A stretch of 64,000 bases of DNA from Salinispora arenicola (GCF_006716065.1 NZ_VFOL01000001.1:4774001-4838000), one strand, 5' to 3'. Positions 35,042 through 45,719 are shown, counted from the stretch's first letter. Numbers and translations: made by a program. The notes: generated by a model not told the origin, from the sequence alone.

Positions 35042-36178
35042 ATGCGCGTCCTGTTCGTCTCCTCCCCCGGTATCGGTCACCTGTTCCCCCTGGTTCAGCT
35101 CGCCTGGAGTTTCCGCACGGCTGGCCACGACGTGGTCGTCGCGCTGGCCGAACACACCCAGAAGGCCGCCGCCGCCGGTCTGGAGGTCGTGGACGTGGCC
35201 CCGGACTACAGCGCGGTCAAGGTCTTCGAGCAGGTGGCCAAGGACAACCCGCGGTTCGCCGAGACGGTCGCCACCCGCCCCGCCATCGACCTGGAGGAGT
35301 GGGGTGTGCAGATCGCCGCAGTCAACCGGCCGCTGGTGGACCGCACCATCGCCCTCGCCGACGACTTCACGCCCGACCTGGTCGTCTACGAGCAGGGCGC
35401 TACCGTCGGGCTGCTCGCCGCCGCGCGTGCCGGAGTACCCGCCGTCCAGCGCAACCAGAGCGCCTGGCGCACCCGGGGCATGCACGCCTCGATCGCCTCC
35501 TTCCTCACCGACCTGATGGAGAAGCACCAGGTCACCCTGCCCAAGCCGAGCGTAATGATCGAGTCGTTCCCGCCGAGCCTGCTGCTGGAGGCAGAGCCGG
35601 AGGGCTGGTTCATGCGTTGGGTGCCGTACGGCGGTGGGGCGGTCCTCGGCGACCGGCTGCCGGCGTCCCCACCCCGCCCGGAGGTGGCCATCACGATGGG
35701 CACCATCGAACTCCAGGCGTTCGGTATCGGCGCGGTGGCGCCCGTCATCGCCGCCGCCGCCGAGGTGGACGCCGACTTCGTACTGGCGCTCGGCGACCTC
35801 GACACCACACCGTTGGGCAAGCTGCCGCCGAACATACGTGCGGTCGGCTGGACCCCGCTGCACACGCTGCTGCGGACCTGCACCGCCGTGGTGCACCACG
35901 GCGGTGGCGGCACGGTGATGACCGCGATCGACGCGGGTCTGCCGCAGTTACTCGCCCCCGACCCCCGCGACCAGTTCCAGCACACCGCCCGGCAGGCGGT
36001 CAGCCGACGCGGCATCGGCGTGGTGAGCACCGCCGACAAGGTCGACGCTGACCTGCTACGACGGCTCATCGGGGACGAGTCGATGCGCGCGGCAGTGCGG
36101 GAGGTTCGCGAGGAGATGCAGGCGCTGCCCACGCCGGCAGAGACGGTACGGCGTCTCGTGGAGCATGTCGCCGACTGA
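35042..36178 (+). CDS. calG3: CalG3-type glycosyltransferase (first sugar)
   Basis: 378 residues. MRVLFVSSPGIGHLFPLVQLAW, VVDVAPDYSAVKVFEQVAKDNPRF, YEQGATVGLLAAARAGVPAV and QRNQSAWRTRGMH in the acceptor half, then AITMGTIELQAFGIGAV and AVVHHGGGGTVMTAIDAGLPQLLAPDPRDQ in the donor half, correspond closely to CalG3 as I recall it. CalG3 attaches the 4-hydroxylamino-4,6-dideoxyglucose to the enediyne aglycone. The ATG has AAGGG eight bases upstream. Its presence is notable because CalG3's known acceptor is an enediyne core, for which no genes are seen in this window. Confidence 0.87.
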   Translation: MRVLFVSSPGIGHLFPLVQLAWSFRTAGHDVVVALAEHTQKAAAAGLEVVDVAPDYSAVKVFEQVAKDNPRFAETVATRPAIDLEEWGVQIAAVNRPLVDRTIALADDFTPDLVVYEQGATVGLLAAARAGVPAVQRNQSAWRTRGMHASIASFLTDLMEKHQVTLPKPSVMIESFPPSLLLEAEPEGWFMRWVPYGGGAVLGDRLPASPPRPEVAITMGTIELQAFGIGAVAPVIAAAAEVDADFVLALGDLDTTPLGKLPPNIRAVGWTPLHTLLRTCTAVVHHGGGGTVMTAIDAGLPQLLAPDPRDQFQHTARQAVSRRGIGVVSTADKVDADLLRRLIGDESMRAAVREVREEMQALPTPAETVRRLVEHVAD

Positions 36179-36245
36179 GCCGGCTCACGCCGTCCGCTGG
36201 CCCGTCCCGGCGGACGACGGGACCAGCCACCGGAGGGAGAGCCTC

Positions 36246-37451
36246 GTGTTGGCCGATGCCGTGACCGCGTTCGATCCGACCGCCGTCGACGTTCGGCGCG
36301 ACCCGTACCCGTCGTACCACTGGCTGCTCCGCCACGATCCGGTGCACCGGGGCGCCCACCAGGTCTGGTACGTCTCGCGTTTCGCCGACGTCCGCGCGGT
36401 ACTCGGCGACGAACGGTTCGCCCGTACCGGCATCCGCCGGTTCTGGACCGATCTGGTCGGGCCCGGCCTGCTCAGCCAGATCGTCGGCGACATCATCCTG
36501 TTCCAGGACGAGCCAGACCACGGCCGGCTACGTGGTGTGGTCGGCCCGGCCTTCTCCCCGTCGGCGCTGCGCCGCCTGGAACCGACGATCGAGGCCACCG
36601 TCAACGACCTGTTGCGCCCGGCGCGGGCCCTCGGCGCGATGGATGTGGTGGCCGACCTGGCGTACCCGCTGGCGCTGCGCGCGGTGCTCGAGCTGCTCGG
36701 CCTACCGGCCGGCGACGCCAACGCGGTCGGCCGCTGGTCGCGTGCGGTGGGCCGGACCCTGGACCGGGGCGCCACCGCCGAGGACATGCGGCGGGGACAC
36801 GCGGCCATCGCCGAGTTCGCCGACTACGTGGAACGGGCGCTGGCCGAGCGCCGCGAGGACGGTGCGGACCTGCTGGCCCTGATGCTCGCCGCCCACCGGA
36901 GCCAGCTGATGAGCCGCAACGAGATCGTCAGCACCGTGGTCACCTTCATCTTCACCGGTCATGAGACGGTGGCCAGCCAGCTCGGCAACGGCCTGCTCAG
37001 CCTCCTGGACCACCCGGAGCAGTTGGAGTTGGTGCGCCGACAGCCGCACCTGGTACCACAGGCGGTCGAGGAATGCCTGCGCTTCGACCCGGCGGTGCAG
37101 TCGAACACCCGACAGTTGGCGGCCGACGTCGAGCTGCACGGCCGGCGGCTGCGCCGCGACGACGTCGTGGTGGTCCTCGCCGGCGCGGCCAACCGGGACC
37201 CCGGGCGGTACGACCGGCCCGACGAGCTCGACATCCGCCGCGACCCCGTCCCGTCGATGTCCTTCGGGGCAGGCATGCGCTACTGCCTCGGGTCGTACCT
37301 GGCCCGGCTTCAGCTGCGTACCGCTCTCGGCGCCATGGTCGCGCTGCCGGACCTGCGCTTGGTCTGCAACCCGAACGAACTGGCCTACCAGCCTCGCACG
37401 ATGTTCCGTGGTCTCACGAGGCTGCCGGTCGCGTTCACGCCGGCCGGCTGA
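36246..37451 (+). CDS. calO2: CalO2-type cytochrome P450 (orsellinate hydroxylase)
   Basis: 401 residues. DPYPSYHWLLRHDPVHRGAHQVWYVSRF, DEPDHGRLRGVVGPAFSP (C-helix), FIFTGHETVASQLGNG (I-helix with acid-Thr region), ExxR in EECLRFDPAVQ and the heme loop MSFGAGMRYCLGSYLAR match CalO2 as I remember it. CalO2 is thought to hydroxylate the orsellinate ring, perhaps while it is still carrier-bound. The GTG at 36246 is preceded by GGAGGGAGA; longer frames reading back to 36165 overlap the CalG3 stop and lack a ribosome site. In the CalO2-O6 block, co-directional with tight spacing. Confidence 0.87.
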   Translation: MLADAVTAFDPTAVDVRRDPYPSYHWLLRHDPVHRGAHQVWYVSRFADVRAVLGDERFARTGIRRFWTDLVGPGLLSQIVGDIILFQDEPDHGRLRGVVGPAFSPSALRRLEPTIEATVNDLLRPARALGAMDVVADLAYPLALRAVLELLGLPAGDANAVGRWSRAVGRTLDRGATAEDMRRGHAAIAEFADYVERALAERREDGADLLALMLAAHRSQLMSRNEIVSTVVTFIFTGHETVASQLGNGLLSLLDHPEQLELVRRQPHLVPQAVEECLRFDPAVQSNTRQLAADVELHGRRLRRDDVVVVLAGAANRDPGRYDRPDELDIRRDPVPSMSFGAGMRYCLGSYLARLQLRTALGAMVALPDLRLVCNPNELAYQPRTMFRGLTRLPVAFTPAG

Positions 37452-37496
37452 GCCCCACCGGCGGTCCGACGTACGCGGGTAGGAGGAGAAGGTGCC

Positions 37497-38738
37497 ATGA
37501 GACAACCCGGTGCCGAGTACGACGTCATCGTCGTCGGTGGCGGCCCCGCAGGGGCGTGCACCGCCGGTCTTCTCGCGCTGGAGGGGCACCGGATCCTGTT
37601 GCTGGAGCGCGAGAAGTTTCCCCGCTACCACGTCGGCGAGTCGCTGATCACCGGCGTCGTCCCGACGCTTACCGCGTTGGGACTGCTGGACCGCATGGCC
37701 GAGCTGCGGTTCCAGATCAAGTACGGCGGCAGTCTCCTGTGGGGCGAGAACCAGACCGAACCGTGGTCGTTCCGCTTCCGGGAGATCCGTGGCGGCCGCT
37801 ACGAGTACGCCTGGCAGGTCCGGCGCGCCGAGTTCGACGCGATGTTGCTGGACCGGGCGCGGGAGCTGGGCGTGCACGTCGTCGAGGGGGCGACCGTCCG
37901 GGACCCGCTGACCGACGGCGACCGGCTCGCGGGCGTGCGCTATCAGCTCAAGGGCGAGTCGGGCTCCGTGCCGGCGCGGGCGACGATGGTGGTCGACGCC
38001 TCGGGCCAGCATCGCTGGTTGGGTCGCCGGTTCGGGCTGGTCGACTGGTACGACGACCTGCGCAACGTGGCCGTGTGGAGCTACTGGCAGGGTGCCCTGC
38101 GCTACCCGGGTGAGCACGAGGGTGACCTGCTGACCGAGAGCTGCCGGCAGGGCTGGCTCTGGTACGCGCCGCTGAGCCCGGAGCTGACAGGCATCGGCTA
38201 CGTCACGACCAGCGATCGGCTGGTGGCCTCTGGGTTAACGCCGGAGCAGTTGCTGGAAAGACACATTGCGGAGTCGTCCGAGGTCTCCTGGCTCACCGCG
38301 GGTGCGAAGCGGGTGGACATCTATCGCGCCGCGCGCGACTGGTCGTACACCTGCCAGCAGTTCTCCGGCCCGGGCTGGGTCCTGGTCGGCGACGCGGCCG
38401 CATTCATCGACCCGCTGCTCTCCGCCGGAGTGACCCTGGCCATGCGCGCGGCGAGCAGCGTGGCGAAGGCGGTCCACGAGACGCTGACCGCGCCGGACAA
38501 GGAACGGCACGTCATGAAGGACTACGAGGACCGGTACCGGGACTTCCTCGGCTCGCTGCTGGAGTTGGTCCGGTTCTTTTACGACGGCGCACACGGCAAG
38601 GAGGAGCTGCACCTGCGAGCCCAGGCCATCGTGGATCCCGACCGCAGCCTGCCGCCCAAGCTCTCATTCGTGTCGCTGCTCTCCGGGCTGGTCCGCGGGG
38701 ACGAAAGCCTCGGCGCGGACGCGGTCGACGAATATTGA
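37497..38738 (+). CDS. calO3: CalO3-type flavin-dependent halogenase
   Basis: 413 residues. The FAD site VIVVGGGPAGACTAGLLALEGHRILLLERE opens the protein, followed by FPRYHVGESLITGVVPTLTALGL, WQVRRAEFDAMLLDRA, and the second flavin motif VLVGDAAAFIDPLLSAGVTLAM. The halogenase WxWxIP element appears as GWLWYAPLS, so the Ile is replaced by Ala. It belongs with phenolic halogenases acting on carrier-bound substrates, and to CalO3, which installs the iodine on the calicheamicin aromatic ring. The start ATG has AGGAGGAGAAGG upstream. Needs a flavin reductase in trans. Confidence 0.86.
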   Translation: MRQPGAEYDVIVVGGGPAGACTAGLLALEGHRILLLEREKFPRYHVGESLITGVVPTLTALGLLDRMAELRFQIKYGGSLLWGENQTEPWSFRFREIRGGRYEYAWQVRRAEFDAMLLDRARELGVHVVEGATVRDPLTDGDRLAGVRYQLKGESGSVPARATMVVDASGQHRWLGRRFGLVDWYDDLRNVAVWSYWQGALRYPGEHEGDLLTESCRQGWLWYAPLSPELTGIGYVTTSDRLVASGLTPEQLLERHIAESSEVSWLTAGAKRVDIYRAARDWSYTCQQFSGPGWVLVGDAAAFIDPLLSAGVTLAMRAASSVAKAVHETLTAPDKERHVMKDYEDRYRDFLGSLLELVRFFYDGAHGKEELHLRAQAIVDPDRSLPPKLSFVSLLSGLVRGDESLGADAVDEY

Positions 38739-38752
38739 CCCCAACATCAGAC

Positions 38753-38770
38753 GCTATATATTGTTAAAGT
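38753..38770 (+). promoter_or_regulatory. shared promoter motif GCTA-N8-TAAAGT before calO4
   Basis: GCTATATATTGTTAAAGT, an exact match with 8-base spacer. It ends 37 bases before the CalO4 ATG, in a 69-base gap after CalO3. This suggests that CalO4-O6 and the genes after them have their own promoter. Confidence 0.55.
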
Positions 38771-38807
38771 GGCATCCTAAGATCCTTCGCCCCGAGGAGT
38801 GAACTCG

Positions 38808-39839
38808 ATGCGCACCGCCGGTACGTACATCCGTGGAATCGGGGCCTACCTTCCTGAGACCGTGACCGTCGAACACGCCGTCGCCCAGGGCTGGTATCCC
38901 GAGGAGGACATTGACACCCACGACCTCGGCGGCGCCGCCGTCGCCGGTGACCTACCCGCGCCGGAGATGGCCCTCCGCGCCGCACAGGACGCTCTGAAAA
39001 CCAGCGACCTGAGTCGCAGGGACATCGACCTGCTGCTCTATGCCGCCGCCTGGCACCAGGGCCCCGAAGGCTGGATCGCCCACGCATACCTCCAGCACTA
39101 CCTACTCGGCGGCGTGCCCCGGGCGAGCGAGATCCGGCAGGGCTGCAACGGCATGTTCACCATGCTGGAACTGGCCGCGAGCTACCTCAAGGCCGTACCG
39201 GAACGCACGGCCGCGATGCTGGTAGCCGCCGACAACTACGGGACCCCGCTGTTGGACCGCTGGCGGACCAACCTCGGGTTCATCCTCGGCGACGCCGCCA
39301 CGGCGGTGGTGCTGAGCACCGAGCGCGGCTTCGCCGAGCTGCTGTCGGTCTGCTCGATCACCGTACCGGAGGCCGAGGAGGTCCACCGTGGCGGCGAGCC
39401 GCTGTTCCCACCCGGCGCGACCCTCGGTAAGGATCTCGACTTCGGCGCGCGGCTCTTCTACCACATCACCGAGCAGACGCCCGTGCTCGCCGTGCTGGGC
39501 GAGGCGCAGGAAACCATGACGACCGTGGCCGAGCAGGCGCTCTCCGAAGCCGGCATCGACACCACCGAGCTGACCCGGGTCTCCTTCATGAACTACTCCC
39601 GCGAGGTGGTGGAGCAGCGTTGCATGGCGCCGCTCGGCCTCGGCATGGAGAAGTCCACCTTCGACTTCGGCCGCATGATCGGCCACTGCGGCGCCAGCGA
39701 CCACCTGCTCGCCCTGCACCACCTGCTACGTACCGGTGAGTTGGCGGCCGGTGACCACGTGCTCTGGCTCGCGATGGGCCCCGGCGTCGAGTTCACCGCG
39801 GCCGTGCTGCGCATCGTGCACACCCCGGACGGCCTCTGA
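38808..39839 (+). CDS. calO4: CalO4-type KASIII-like acyltransferase
   Basis: 343 residues, thiolase-fold KASIII/FabH-like protein. [20 protein letters not shown], the nucleophile region [17 protein letters not shown] with Cys113, [30 protein letters not shown] and [23 protein letters not shown]. The Cys and a His are kept, while the FabH Asn position (GNxGAAS) reads GHCGAS, as in the AviN/CalO4 group of acyltransferases. CalO4 is proposed to move the finished orsellinate from the synthase to its acceptor, not to make C-C bonds. ATG at 38808 with GAGGAG eight bases upstream. It is followed by the synthase after 40 bases. Confidence 0.85.
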   Translation: MRTAGTYIRGIGAYLPETVTVEHAVAQGWYPEEDIDTHDLGGAAVAGDLPAPEMALRAAQDALKTSDLSRRDIDLLLYAAAWHQGPEGWIAHAYLQHYLLGGVPRASEIRQGCNGMFTMLELAASYLKAVPERTAAMLVAADNYGTPLLDRWRTNLGFILGDAATAVVLSTERGFAELLSVCSITVPEAEEVHRGGEPLFPPGATLGKDLDFGARLFYHITEQTPVLAVLGEAQETMTTVAEQALSEAGIDTTELTRVSFMNYSREVVEQRCMAPLGLGMEKSTFDFGRMIGHCGASDHLLALHHLLRTGELAAGDHVLWLAMGPGVEFTAAVLRIVHTPDGL

Positions 39840-39879
39840 CCGGCCTGGAAGCCGCCACCCGACCCACGGAGGTACGACG

Positions 39880-42800
39880 ATGACCCGGGATGACCCTGCC
39901 GGTCGCCCCTTCCAGGTGGCCGTCATCGGTGTCGGCTGCCGGCTTCCCGGCGACGTCGACAGCCCCGATGCCCTCTGGGAACTACTGCTCAAGGGCGGCC
40001 ACCCCAGCGCGGAGATCCCCACCCAGCGGTGGCGGGCGTACCGCGAGCGAGGCCCGGAGTACGAGGCGGTCCTGCGGGAGACGGTCACCGCCGGCAGCTA
40101 TCTCGACGACATCGCCGGCTTCGACGCCGAGTTCTTCGGCCTGACCCCACGCGAGGCCGCCGAGATGGACCCGCAGCAGCGGATCCTGCTGGAGGTCGGC
40201 TGGACAGCGCTGGAACACGCCGGCCTGCCACCGACCGGGCTGGCCGGCAGCGACACCGGCGTCTTCGTCGGAGTCAGTACCACCGACTACGGAGACCGGC
40301 TGCTGGAGGACCTACCCACCGTCGAGGCGTGGACCGGCATCGGCGCGGCCACCTGCGCCCTGGCCAACCGCATCTCCTACGCCCTCGACCTGCGCGGACC
40401 GAGTGTCGCCGTCGACACCGCCTGTTCGGCGTCGCTGGTCGCGGTCCACCTGGCCTGCCAGAGCCTGCTGCTCGGCGAGAGCAGCGTCGCCCTGGCCGGC
40501 GGCGTCAACCTGGTGCTCGCGCCCGGACAGAACGTATCGCTGAACGCCGCCGGCACGCTCGCGCCCGACGGGGTCAGCAAGTCCTTCGACCGCGACGCCG
40601 ACGGCTACGGCCGAGGTGAGGGCTGCGGTGTCCTGGTGCTCAAGCGACTCGACGACGCGGTCCGGGACGGCGACCGAGTGCTGGCCGTGATCATTGGCAG
40701 CGCGGTCAACCAGGACGGACGCACCGACGGCATCATGGCGCCCTCCGGGGAGGCCCAGCAGCACGTCGTACGCCGTGCCTGCGCCCGCGCCGGCATCACA
40801 CCGGACAGCGTCGACTACGTGGAGGCCCACGGCACCGGCACCCGCCTGGGCGACCCGGTCGAGGCCGGCGCGCTCTCCGCGGTCTACGGCCCCGGCCGAC
40901 CGCCGGAACGACCCTGCCTGATCGGGTCCATCAAGTCGAACATCGGCCACCTGGAGGGCGCGGCCGGCGTCGCCGGGCTGATGAAGGCGGTCCTAGCGTT
41001 GCACCGGGGCCAGATTCCCGGCACCCCGCTGCGCGGCCGGTCGATACCCGCCGTCGACGGCGACGGCACCGGGCTGCGACTGGTCACCAGCCCGCTGCCC
41101 TGGCCCCGACGCGACGGGGCCAGCCGGGCCGCCGTCTCCGGCTTCGGATACGGCGGCACCATCGCCCACGTCATCCTGGAACAAGCCCCGCCTCTGCCGT
41201 CCCTCGACACCGCGGACGACGGCGAACGTCAGCCCCTGGTGCCACTGTCCGCCCGCTCCGCCGCCGCCCTTCGGGCGCAGGCCGGCCGGCTCGCAGACCG
41301 GCTCGCCGCCGACGACCGGACGAACCTGGCCGACATCCGATACACCCTGGCGCACCTACGCGCCCACCTGAGCCACCGCGCCGTGGTCACCGGCGCCGGC
41401 CGCGGCGGACTGGCCGCCGCGCTGCGGCAACTCGCAGACGACCAGGCGGACGCCAGCACCGTGTCCGGGGTCGCACCGGGCGACCGCTCCGTACGCCCGG
41501 TGTGGGTGTTCTCCGGGCACGGTTCACACTGGCCCGGAATGGGCCGCGACCTGCTCAGTCACGAGCCGGCGTTCGCCGCCGTGATCGACGAGATCGAACC
41601 GGTGGTCGCCGAGGAGGCGGGCTTCTCGCTCCGCACCGCCCTCGGCGCTGCGGAACTTGGCGGCGTCGACCGGATCCAGATCCTGACCTTCGCCATGCAT
41701 CTCGGCCTCGCCGCCGTGTGGCAGGCGTACGGGGTGCGGCCGGCGGCGGTCATCGGCCACTCGGTCGGTGAGGTGGCCGCCGCCGTCACCGCCGGCGTCG
41801 TGAGCCCGGTCGACGGTGCCCGACTGATCTGCCGCCGCTCCGCCCTGCTACGCCGTGCCGCCGGGCGAGGCGCGATGGCCATGGTGACCCTGCCCTTCGC
41901 CGACGTCGCCGAACGCCTCGCCGGCCGCGCCAACCTGGTCGCGGCCATCGCCTCCGCCCCCGCCGCCACGGTGGTCTCCGGCGACATCGCCGCCGTGGAC
42001 GAGATCATCGAACAGTGGCCGGCCAACCGGATCGCCGTTCGCCGGGTGCAGTCCGAGGTGGCCTTCCACAGCCCGCACATGGACCCGCTCATCGACGAGT
42101 TGCGCGCCGCAGTGGTCGACCTGGACCGGGCACCGGCCATGGTGCCGATGTACTCGACGGTGCTCGACGACCCGCGTGCGACGCCCAGCTGCGACGGTGA
42201 CTACTGGGCGGCCAACCTGCGTCGCCCGGTACGCCTGGTCCAAGCGGTCGAGGCCGCCCTGGCCGACGGACATCGCGCCTTCCTTGAGATCTCCGCGCAC
42301 CCGGTGGTCGCCCACTCGCTGCGGGAGACCGCCGACCACGCCGACGTCGCCGACGTGTACATCGGGACGACCTTGCGGCGGCACGCCCCCGGCCACCGCA
42401 CCATGGTGGCGGCAGTCGCCGGGGCGTACTGCCACGGAGCCGAGGTCGACTGGACGCACCACTACCCGCAGGGCCGGCTCGTCGACCTGCCCCACTACGC
42501 CTGGCAGCACCGCCAGCACTGGCGTGAGCCCGAGCCACCGGGCACCGCGGGCGGGCACGACATCGGGTCGCACACGCTACTGGGCACCCCGACCAGCGTG
42601 GCCGGCAGCGAGCTACGTCTCTGGCACACCGTGCTCACCGACGCCACCCGCCCGTACCCGGGCCGCCACCAGGTGCAGGGCGCGGAACTCGTGCCGGCGG
42701 TGGTGTTCGTCGCCACGTTCCTATCCGCCGCTGCCCGCGACGGTGCTCCTGTGGCGTTGCGGGAGCTGTCGATGCGGGTGCCGCTCGCCACTCACGTGCG

Positions 42801-43680
42801 CCAGGAGATCCAGGTGGTCGACGATAAAGGCCAACTGCGGCTCGCCTCCCGACCGGCCGACGGCGACCCGGCACCGTGGCTGACCCACGCCACCGCCCTG
42901 GCCGTGCCGGCGACCGGCCCGCTCGCCGGCACCGTGGCCACACCGCCGGCAGGCGGTGTGGTCGCCGACGTCGGTCTGGTCGCAGCCCACCTCAGCGCCG
43001 TGGGGGTGCCGACCACCGCCTTCGCGTGGACGGTGGATCGTCTGATCACTGCCGACGGCGGCCTGCGAGCGCGGGTCCGCTTCCCGGAGTCGGCCGGCGG
43101 CTGGGCGGCGATCGTCGACGCGGCGGTCTCCATCGCACCGGTCGTCTTCCCCGGTCCGCCCCGACTGCGGCTGGTCGAGGGCGCCGAGTCGGTCACGATG
43201 GCCGGCGCGCCGCCGACGGTCGCGGTGATCGACGTGATCCACGACGCCTCCCGGGAGGACACCGCCTCGGTCCTGGTCAGCGCGCCCGACGGCACGATCG
43301 TCGCGCAGGTCGACGGGTTGCGGTACCCGGTGGTGCCGGCCGCACCGGACGGGCCGGCCGACCAGCCCGGTGCGGCCGGCGGGTCGCTGGCCGGAATGGA
43401 ACCGGACGAATTGCGCGAACGCCTGATCGACGAGGTGCGCGCCGCGATCGCCGCGGAGATGAAGCTTCCCGTCGAGTCACTAGACCCGCGTCTGCCCCTC
43501 GTGCAGCAGGGCTTGGACTCGGTGATGACCGTCATCGTGCGGCGGCGGCTGGAAAAGACGTACCGCCAGCTGCTTCCGGCCTCGCTGTTCTGGCAGCAAC
43601 CGACCGTCGTGGCGATCGCGGCCGAACTGACCGAGCTGATCGCCGCCCCGCCGCAGCCGGCCGGGGCGACCGCCCGCTGA
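39880..43680 (+). CDS. calO5: CalO5-type iterative type I PKS (orsellinic acid synthase)
   Basis: 1266 residues with KS-AT-DH/TH-ACP order and no ketoreductase or thioesterase. KS (about 10-435): VDTACSASL with Cys182, EAHGTGT and [12 protein letters not shown] (about 530-850): [11 protein letters not shown] with Ser628 and VAFHSPHM. Dehydratase-like/thioester-hydrolase domain (about 890-1170): [13 protein letters not shown] with His930. [12 protein letters not shown] with Ser1214 as the phosphopantetheine site. The absence of a KR predicts a fully unreduced tetraketide, that is orsellinic acid rather than 6-methylsalicylate, as for AviM and CalO5. ATG at 39880 with GGAGG seven bases upstream; the frame continuing upstream overlaps CalO4. 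Release probably needs CalO4. Confidence 0.9.
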   Translation: MTRDDPAGRPFQVAVIGVGCRLPGDVDSPDALWELLLKGGHPSAEIPTQRWRAYRERGPEYEAVLRETVTAGSYLDDIAGFDAEFFGLTPREAAEMDPQQRILLEVGWTALEHAGLPPTGLAGSDTGVFVGVSTTDYGDRLLEDLPTVEAWTGIGAATCALANRISYALDLRGPSVAVDTACSASLVAVHLACQSLLLGESSVALAGGVNLVLAPGQNVSLNAAGTLAPDGVSKSFDRDADGYGRGEGCGVLVLKRLDDAVRDGDRVLAVIIGSAVNQDGRTDGIMAPSGEAQQHVVRRACARAGITPDSVDYVEAHGTGTRLGDPVEAGALSAVYGPGRPPERPCLIGSIKSNIGHLEGAAGVAGLMKAVLALHRGQIPGTPLRGRSIPAVDGDGTGLRLVTSPLPWPRRDGASRAAVSGFGYGGTIAHVILEQAPPLPSLDTADDGERQPLVPLSARSAAALRAQAGRLADRLAADDRTNLADIRYTLAHLRAHLSHRAVVTGAGRGGLAAALRQLADDQADASTVSGVAPGDRSVRPVWVFSGHGSHWPGMGRDLLSHEPAFAAVIDEIEPVVAEEAGFSLRTALGAAELGGVDRIQILTFAMHLGLAAVWQAYGVRPAAVIGHSVGEVAAAVTAGVVSPVDGARLICRRSALLRRAAGRGAMAMVTLPFADVAERLAGRANLVAAIASAPAATVVSGDIAAVDEIIEQWPANRIAVRRVQSEVAFHSPHMDPLIDELRAAVVDLDRAPAMVPMYSTVLDDPRATPSCDGDYWAANLRRPVRLVQAVEAALADGHRAFLEISAHPVVAHSLRETADHADVADVYIGTTLRRHAPGHRTMVAAVAGAYCHGAEVDWTHHYPQGRLVDLPHYAWQHRQHWREPEPPGTAGGHDIGSHTLLGTPTSVAGSELRLWHTVLTDATRPYPGRHQVQGAELVPAVVFVATFLSAAARDGAPVALRELSMRVPLATHVRQEIQVVDDKGQLRLASRPADGDPAPWLTHATALAVPATGPLAGTVATPPAGGVVADVGLVAAHLSAVGVPTTAFAWTVDRLITADGGLRARVRFPESAGGWAAIVDAAVSIAPVVFPGPPRLRLVEGAESVTMAGAPPTVAVIDVIHDASREDTASVLVSAPDGTIVAQVDGLRYPVVPAAPDGPADQPGAAGGSLAGMEPDELRERLIDEVRAAIAAEMKLPVESLDPRLPLVQQGLDSVMTVIVRRRLEKTYRQLLPASLFWQQPTVVAIAAELTELIAAPPQPAGATAR

Positions 43681-43710
43681 CCCACCGGACGCGCCCCACC
43701 GGAGGACCGC

Positions 43711-44775
43711 ATGGTACCGACCACGAGCAATCCCCAGCCCGGGCTGCGGCACCGGATGCAACACCTGGTCTACGGATTCTTCACCGCCCAGACGCTGCAC
43801 GTCGCCGCCCGGCTCCGGATACCGGACCTGCTCGCCGACGGCAAGGCCGACGTCGCCGCGCTGGCCGAGGCCACCGACACACACGCACCGTCGCTGCGTC
43901 GGCTCCTCCGGGCGCTGGTGTTCCTGGAGGTGCTGGAGGAGCCGGAGCCCGGCATCTTCGTCCTCACCGAACAGGGCGGGTTGCTGCGGTCAGAAGCCAT
44001 CGGGTCGATGCGGGAACTGGTGCTGTTGCTCTCCGGGCCGGAGAGCTGGACCGCCTGGGGGCAGCTCGAACACGGCGTCCGCACCGGCGAGGTGGCCTGG
44101 GAGCATGCGCACGGACAGAGCTGTTTCGCGTACCTCGCCGCGAACCCCCAGCGGCAGGCGGCGTTCAACGCGGCCATGGCGGAAGGTTCCCGGGCGTTCG
44201 TGCCGATGCTGATGTCCGCGTACGACTTCTCCGACCTGGAAACCGTGGTGGACGTCGGCGGTGGCAGTGGGGATCTGCTAGCCGGGCTGCTCGCCGCGCA
44301 CCCGCGGCTGCGGGGCACGGTCTTCGACACCCCTGATGGCGTGGCCGACACCGCGCGCACGCTCGCCGCGCAGGGCGTGGCCGACCGGTGCACGGTCTGG
44401 TCCGGGGACTTCTTCCAGTCGGTGCCATCCGGCGCGGACGCCTACCTGCTCAAGAGCGTCCTGCACGACTGGGACGACAAGCGGTGCGTGGCGGTGCTGC
44501 GTACCGTCCACCGTGCGACCCGCCCGGACAGCCGGATCCTGCTCGTGGAGTCCGTCATGCCACCGATCGTCAGCACCAGCCCGAGCGTCGCTCAGGTGGT
44601 CATGAACGACCTGAACATGATGGTGTGCCACGGCGGCCGGGAACGCACCGTGGCCGAGTTCCAGGAGCTGTTGCGCACGGCGGGTTTCCAGCTGGATTCG
44701 GTCGCACCCTGCCCGGCACCGAGCGTGATGTGCGTTCTGGAGGCGACGCCGGTGACGGACGGAACGCAGTCATGA
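43711..44775 (+). CDS. calO6: CalO6-type O-methyltransferase
   Basis: 354 residues, same family as the protein at 4126 but with a complete active site. N-terminal dimerisation/winged-helix domain with HLVYGFFTAQTLHVAARLRIPDLLADG and LRRLLRALVFLEVL; SAM motif TVVDVGGGSGDLLAGLL; GDFFQSVPSGADAYLLKSVLHDWDDKRC with the catalytic His; NDLNMMVCHGGRERTVAEFQELL. It should methylate a ring hydroxyl of the orsellinate unit. ATG with GGAGG upstream. Its stop overlaps the next start (ATGA). Confidence 0.85.
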   Translation: MVPTTSNPQPGLRHRMQHLVYGFFTAQTLHVAARLRIPDLLADGKADVAALAEATDTHAPSLRRLLRALVFLEVLEEPEPGIFVLTEQGGLLRSEAIGSMRELVLLLSGPESWTAWGQLEHGVRTGEVAWEHAHGQSCFAYLAANPQRQAAFNAAMAEGSRAFVPMLMSAYDFSDLETVVDVGGGSGDLLAGLLAAHPRLRGTVFDTPDGVADTARTLAAQGVADRCTVWSGDFFQSVPSGADAYLLKSVLHDWDDKRCVAVLRTVHRATRPDSRILLVESVMPPIVSTSPSVAQVVMNDLNMMVCHGGRERTVAEFQELLRTAGFQLDSVAPCPAPSVMCVLEATPVTDGTQS

Positions 44776-45716
44776 CCAGCCTGGGTGACCTGCACACCAC
44801 CGGGCCCACCGCCCCGCCGGCCCCCGCCACGATGGTCCACGTCCCGGGTGGCACGTTCCTGCAGGGGTCGCCGGAGCGGACGTTGGACTGGCTGGAGGCC
44901 GAGGGGCAGGCCTTCCCCCGAGACTGGTTCACCGACGAGACGCCGCAGCGACCGGTGGCCCTGCGCGACTACCTCATCGACCGGTACCCGGTGACTGTTG
45001 CCCAGTTCGCCGACTTCGTCGCCTGCACCGGGTACGTGACCTCGGCCGAGCGGGCCGGCGGCAGCATGGTCTACAGCGACTACTGGGAGATCCGCGAGGG
45101 CGCGTGCTGGCACCGTCCTGCCGGCTACGGCAGCGGCGTCCGCAGCCGCGAGGACCATCCGGTCGTGCACATCTCGTACCCCGACGCCGAGGCATATGCG
45201 ACGTGGGCGGGCAAACGGCTACCGACCGAGTCGGAGTGGGAACGGGCGGCGACCGGGCGGGCGTACCGGCTCTGGCCCTGGGGGGACACCTGGGACCCAA
45301 CCCGGGCCAACACCGCCGAGTGGACCGGCGGCAGCCTCCGCGGGCTCGACGAGTGGCGGCAGTGGTGGTCGGGAATCCACAACACCCAGGGGCCGGTGCC
45401 GCAGACCACGCCGGTGCGCGCGTTCTCACCGCGTGGCGACAGCCCCGACGGCTGTGCCGACATGACGGGCAACGTGTACGAGTGGACCTCGACCACCGCT
45501 CACCCGTACGCGCCCGAAACCCGCTGTGACCCCACCATCCACCTTGTGATGGGCCGGTTTCGGGCGATCCGTGGCGGCTCCTGGATGAACTTTCGCTACC
45601 AGGTCCGATGCGCGGAGCGGCTCTACGGAGATCCCACCGGCTGGTCCAACTTCGCCCTCGGCTTCCGCTGCGCGGGCGACGCGCCCGAGTCCGACGCCGA
45701 ACCCCGCAGGAGGTAG
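44772..45716 (+). CDS. SUMF1/FGE-domain protein lacking the copper cysteines
   Basis: 314 residues, one formylglycine-generating-enzyme/SUMF1 domain: MVHVPGGTFLQGSPE, YLIDRYPVTVAQFADFV, HPVVHISYPDAEAYATWAGKRLPTESEWERAATG, GCADMTGNVYEWTSTT and AIRGGSWMNFRYQVRCAERL to GFRCAG. In true FGE the two copper-binding Cys fall in the segment after RGGS; here the aligned positions are Asn and Val, so formylglycine chemistry is unlikely. There is no DinB/EgtB N-terminal domain. Coupled to CalO6 by ATGA and directly before the sulfur carrier-like gene and the 2,3-dehydratase, so a role in the thiosugar or in sulfur handling can be proposed. Function not known. Confidence 0.8.
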   Translation: MTSLGDLHTTGPTAPPAPATMVHVPGGTFLQGSPERTLDWLEAEGQAFPRDWFTDETPQRPVALRDYLIDRYPVTVAQFADFVACTGYVTSAERAGGSMVYSDYWEIREGACWHRPAGYGSGVRSREDHPVVHISYPDAEAYATWAGKRLPTESEWERAATGRAYRLWPWGDTWDPTRANTAEWTGGSLRGLDEWRQWWSGIHNTQGPVPQTTPVRAFSPRGDSPDGCADMTGNVYEWTSTTAHPYAPETRCDPTIHLVMGRFRAIRGGSWMNFRYQVRCAERLYGDPTGWSNFALGFRCAGDAPESDAEPRRR

Positions 45717-45719
45717 CAG

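Noticed and set aside
38739..38807. Classic -35/-10 promoter before CalO4
   Set aside because: A TTGACC at 38735 is 24 bases from the TAAAGT, too far for a standard spacer, so only the shared motif is reported.
42876..44336. 486-codon frame across the PKS end and CalO6
   Set aside because: It crosses two genes with clear domains and overlaps their ribosome sites; shadow frame.
44772..45716. Calling the SUMF1 protein a formylglycine-generating enzyme
   Set aside because: The copper-binding cysteines are absent and no sulfatase gene is nearby.
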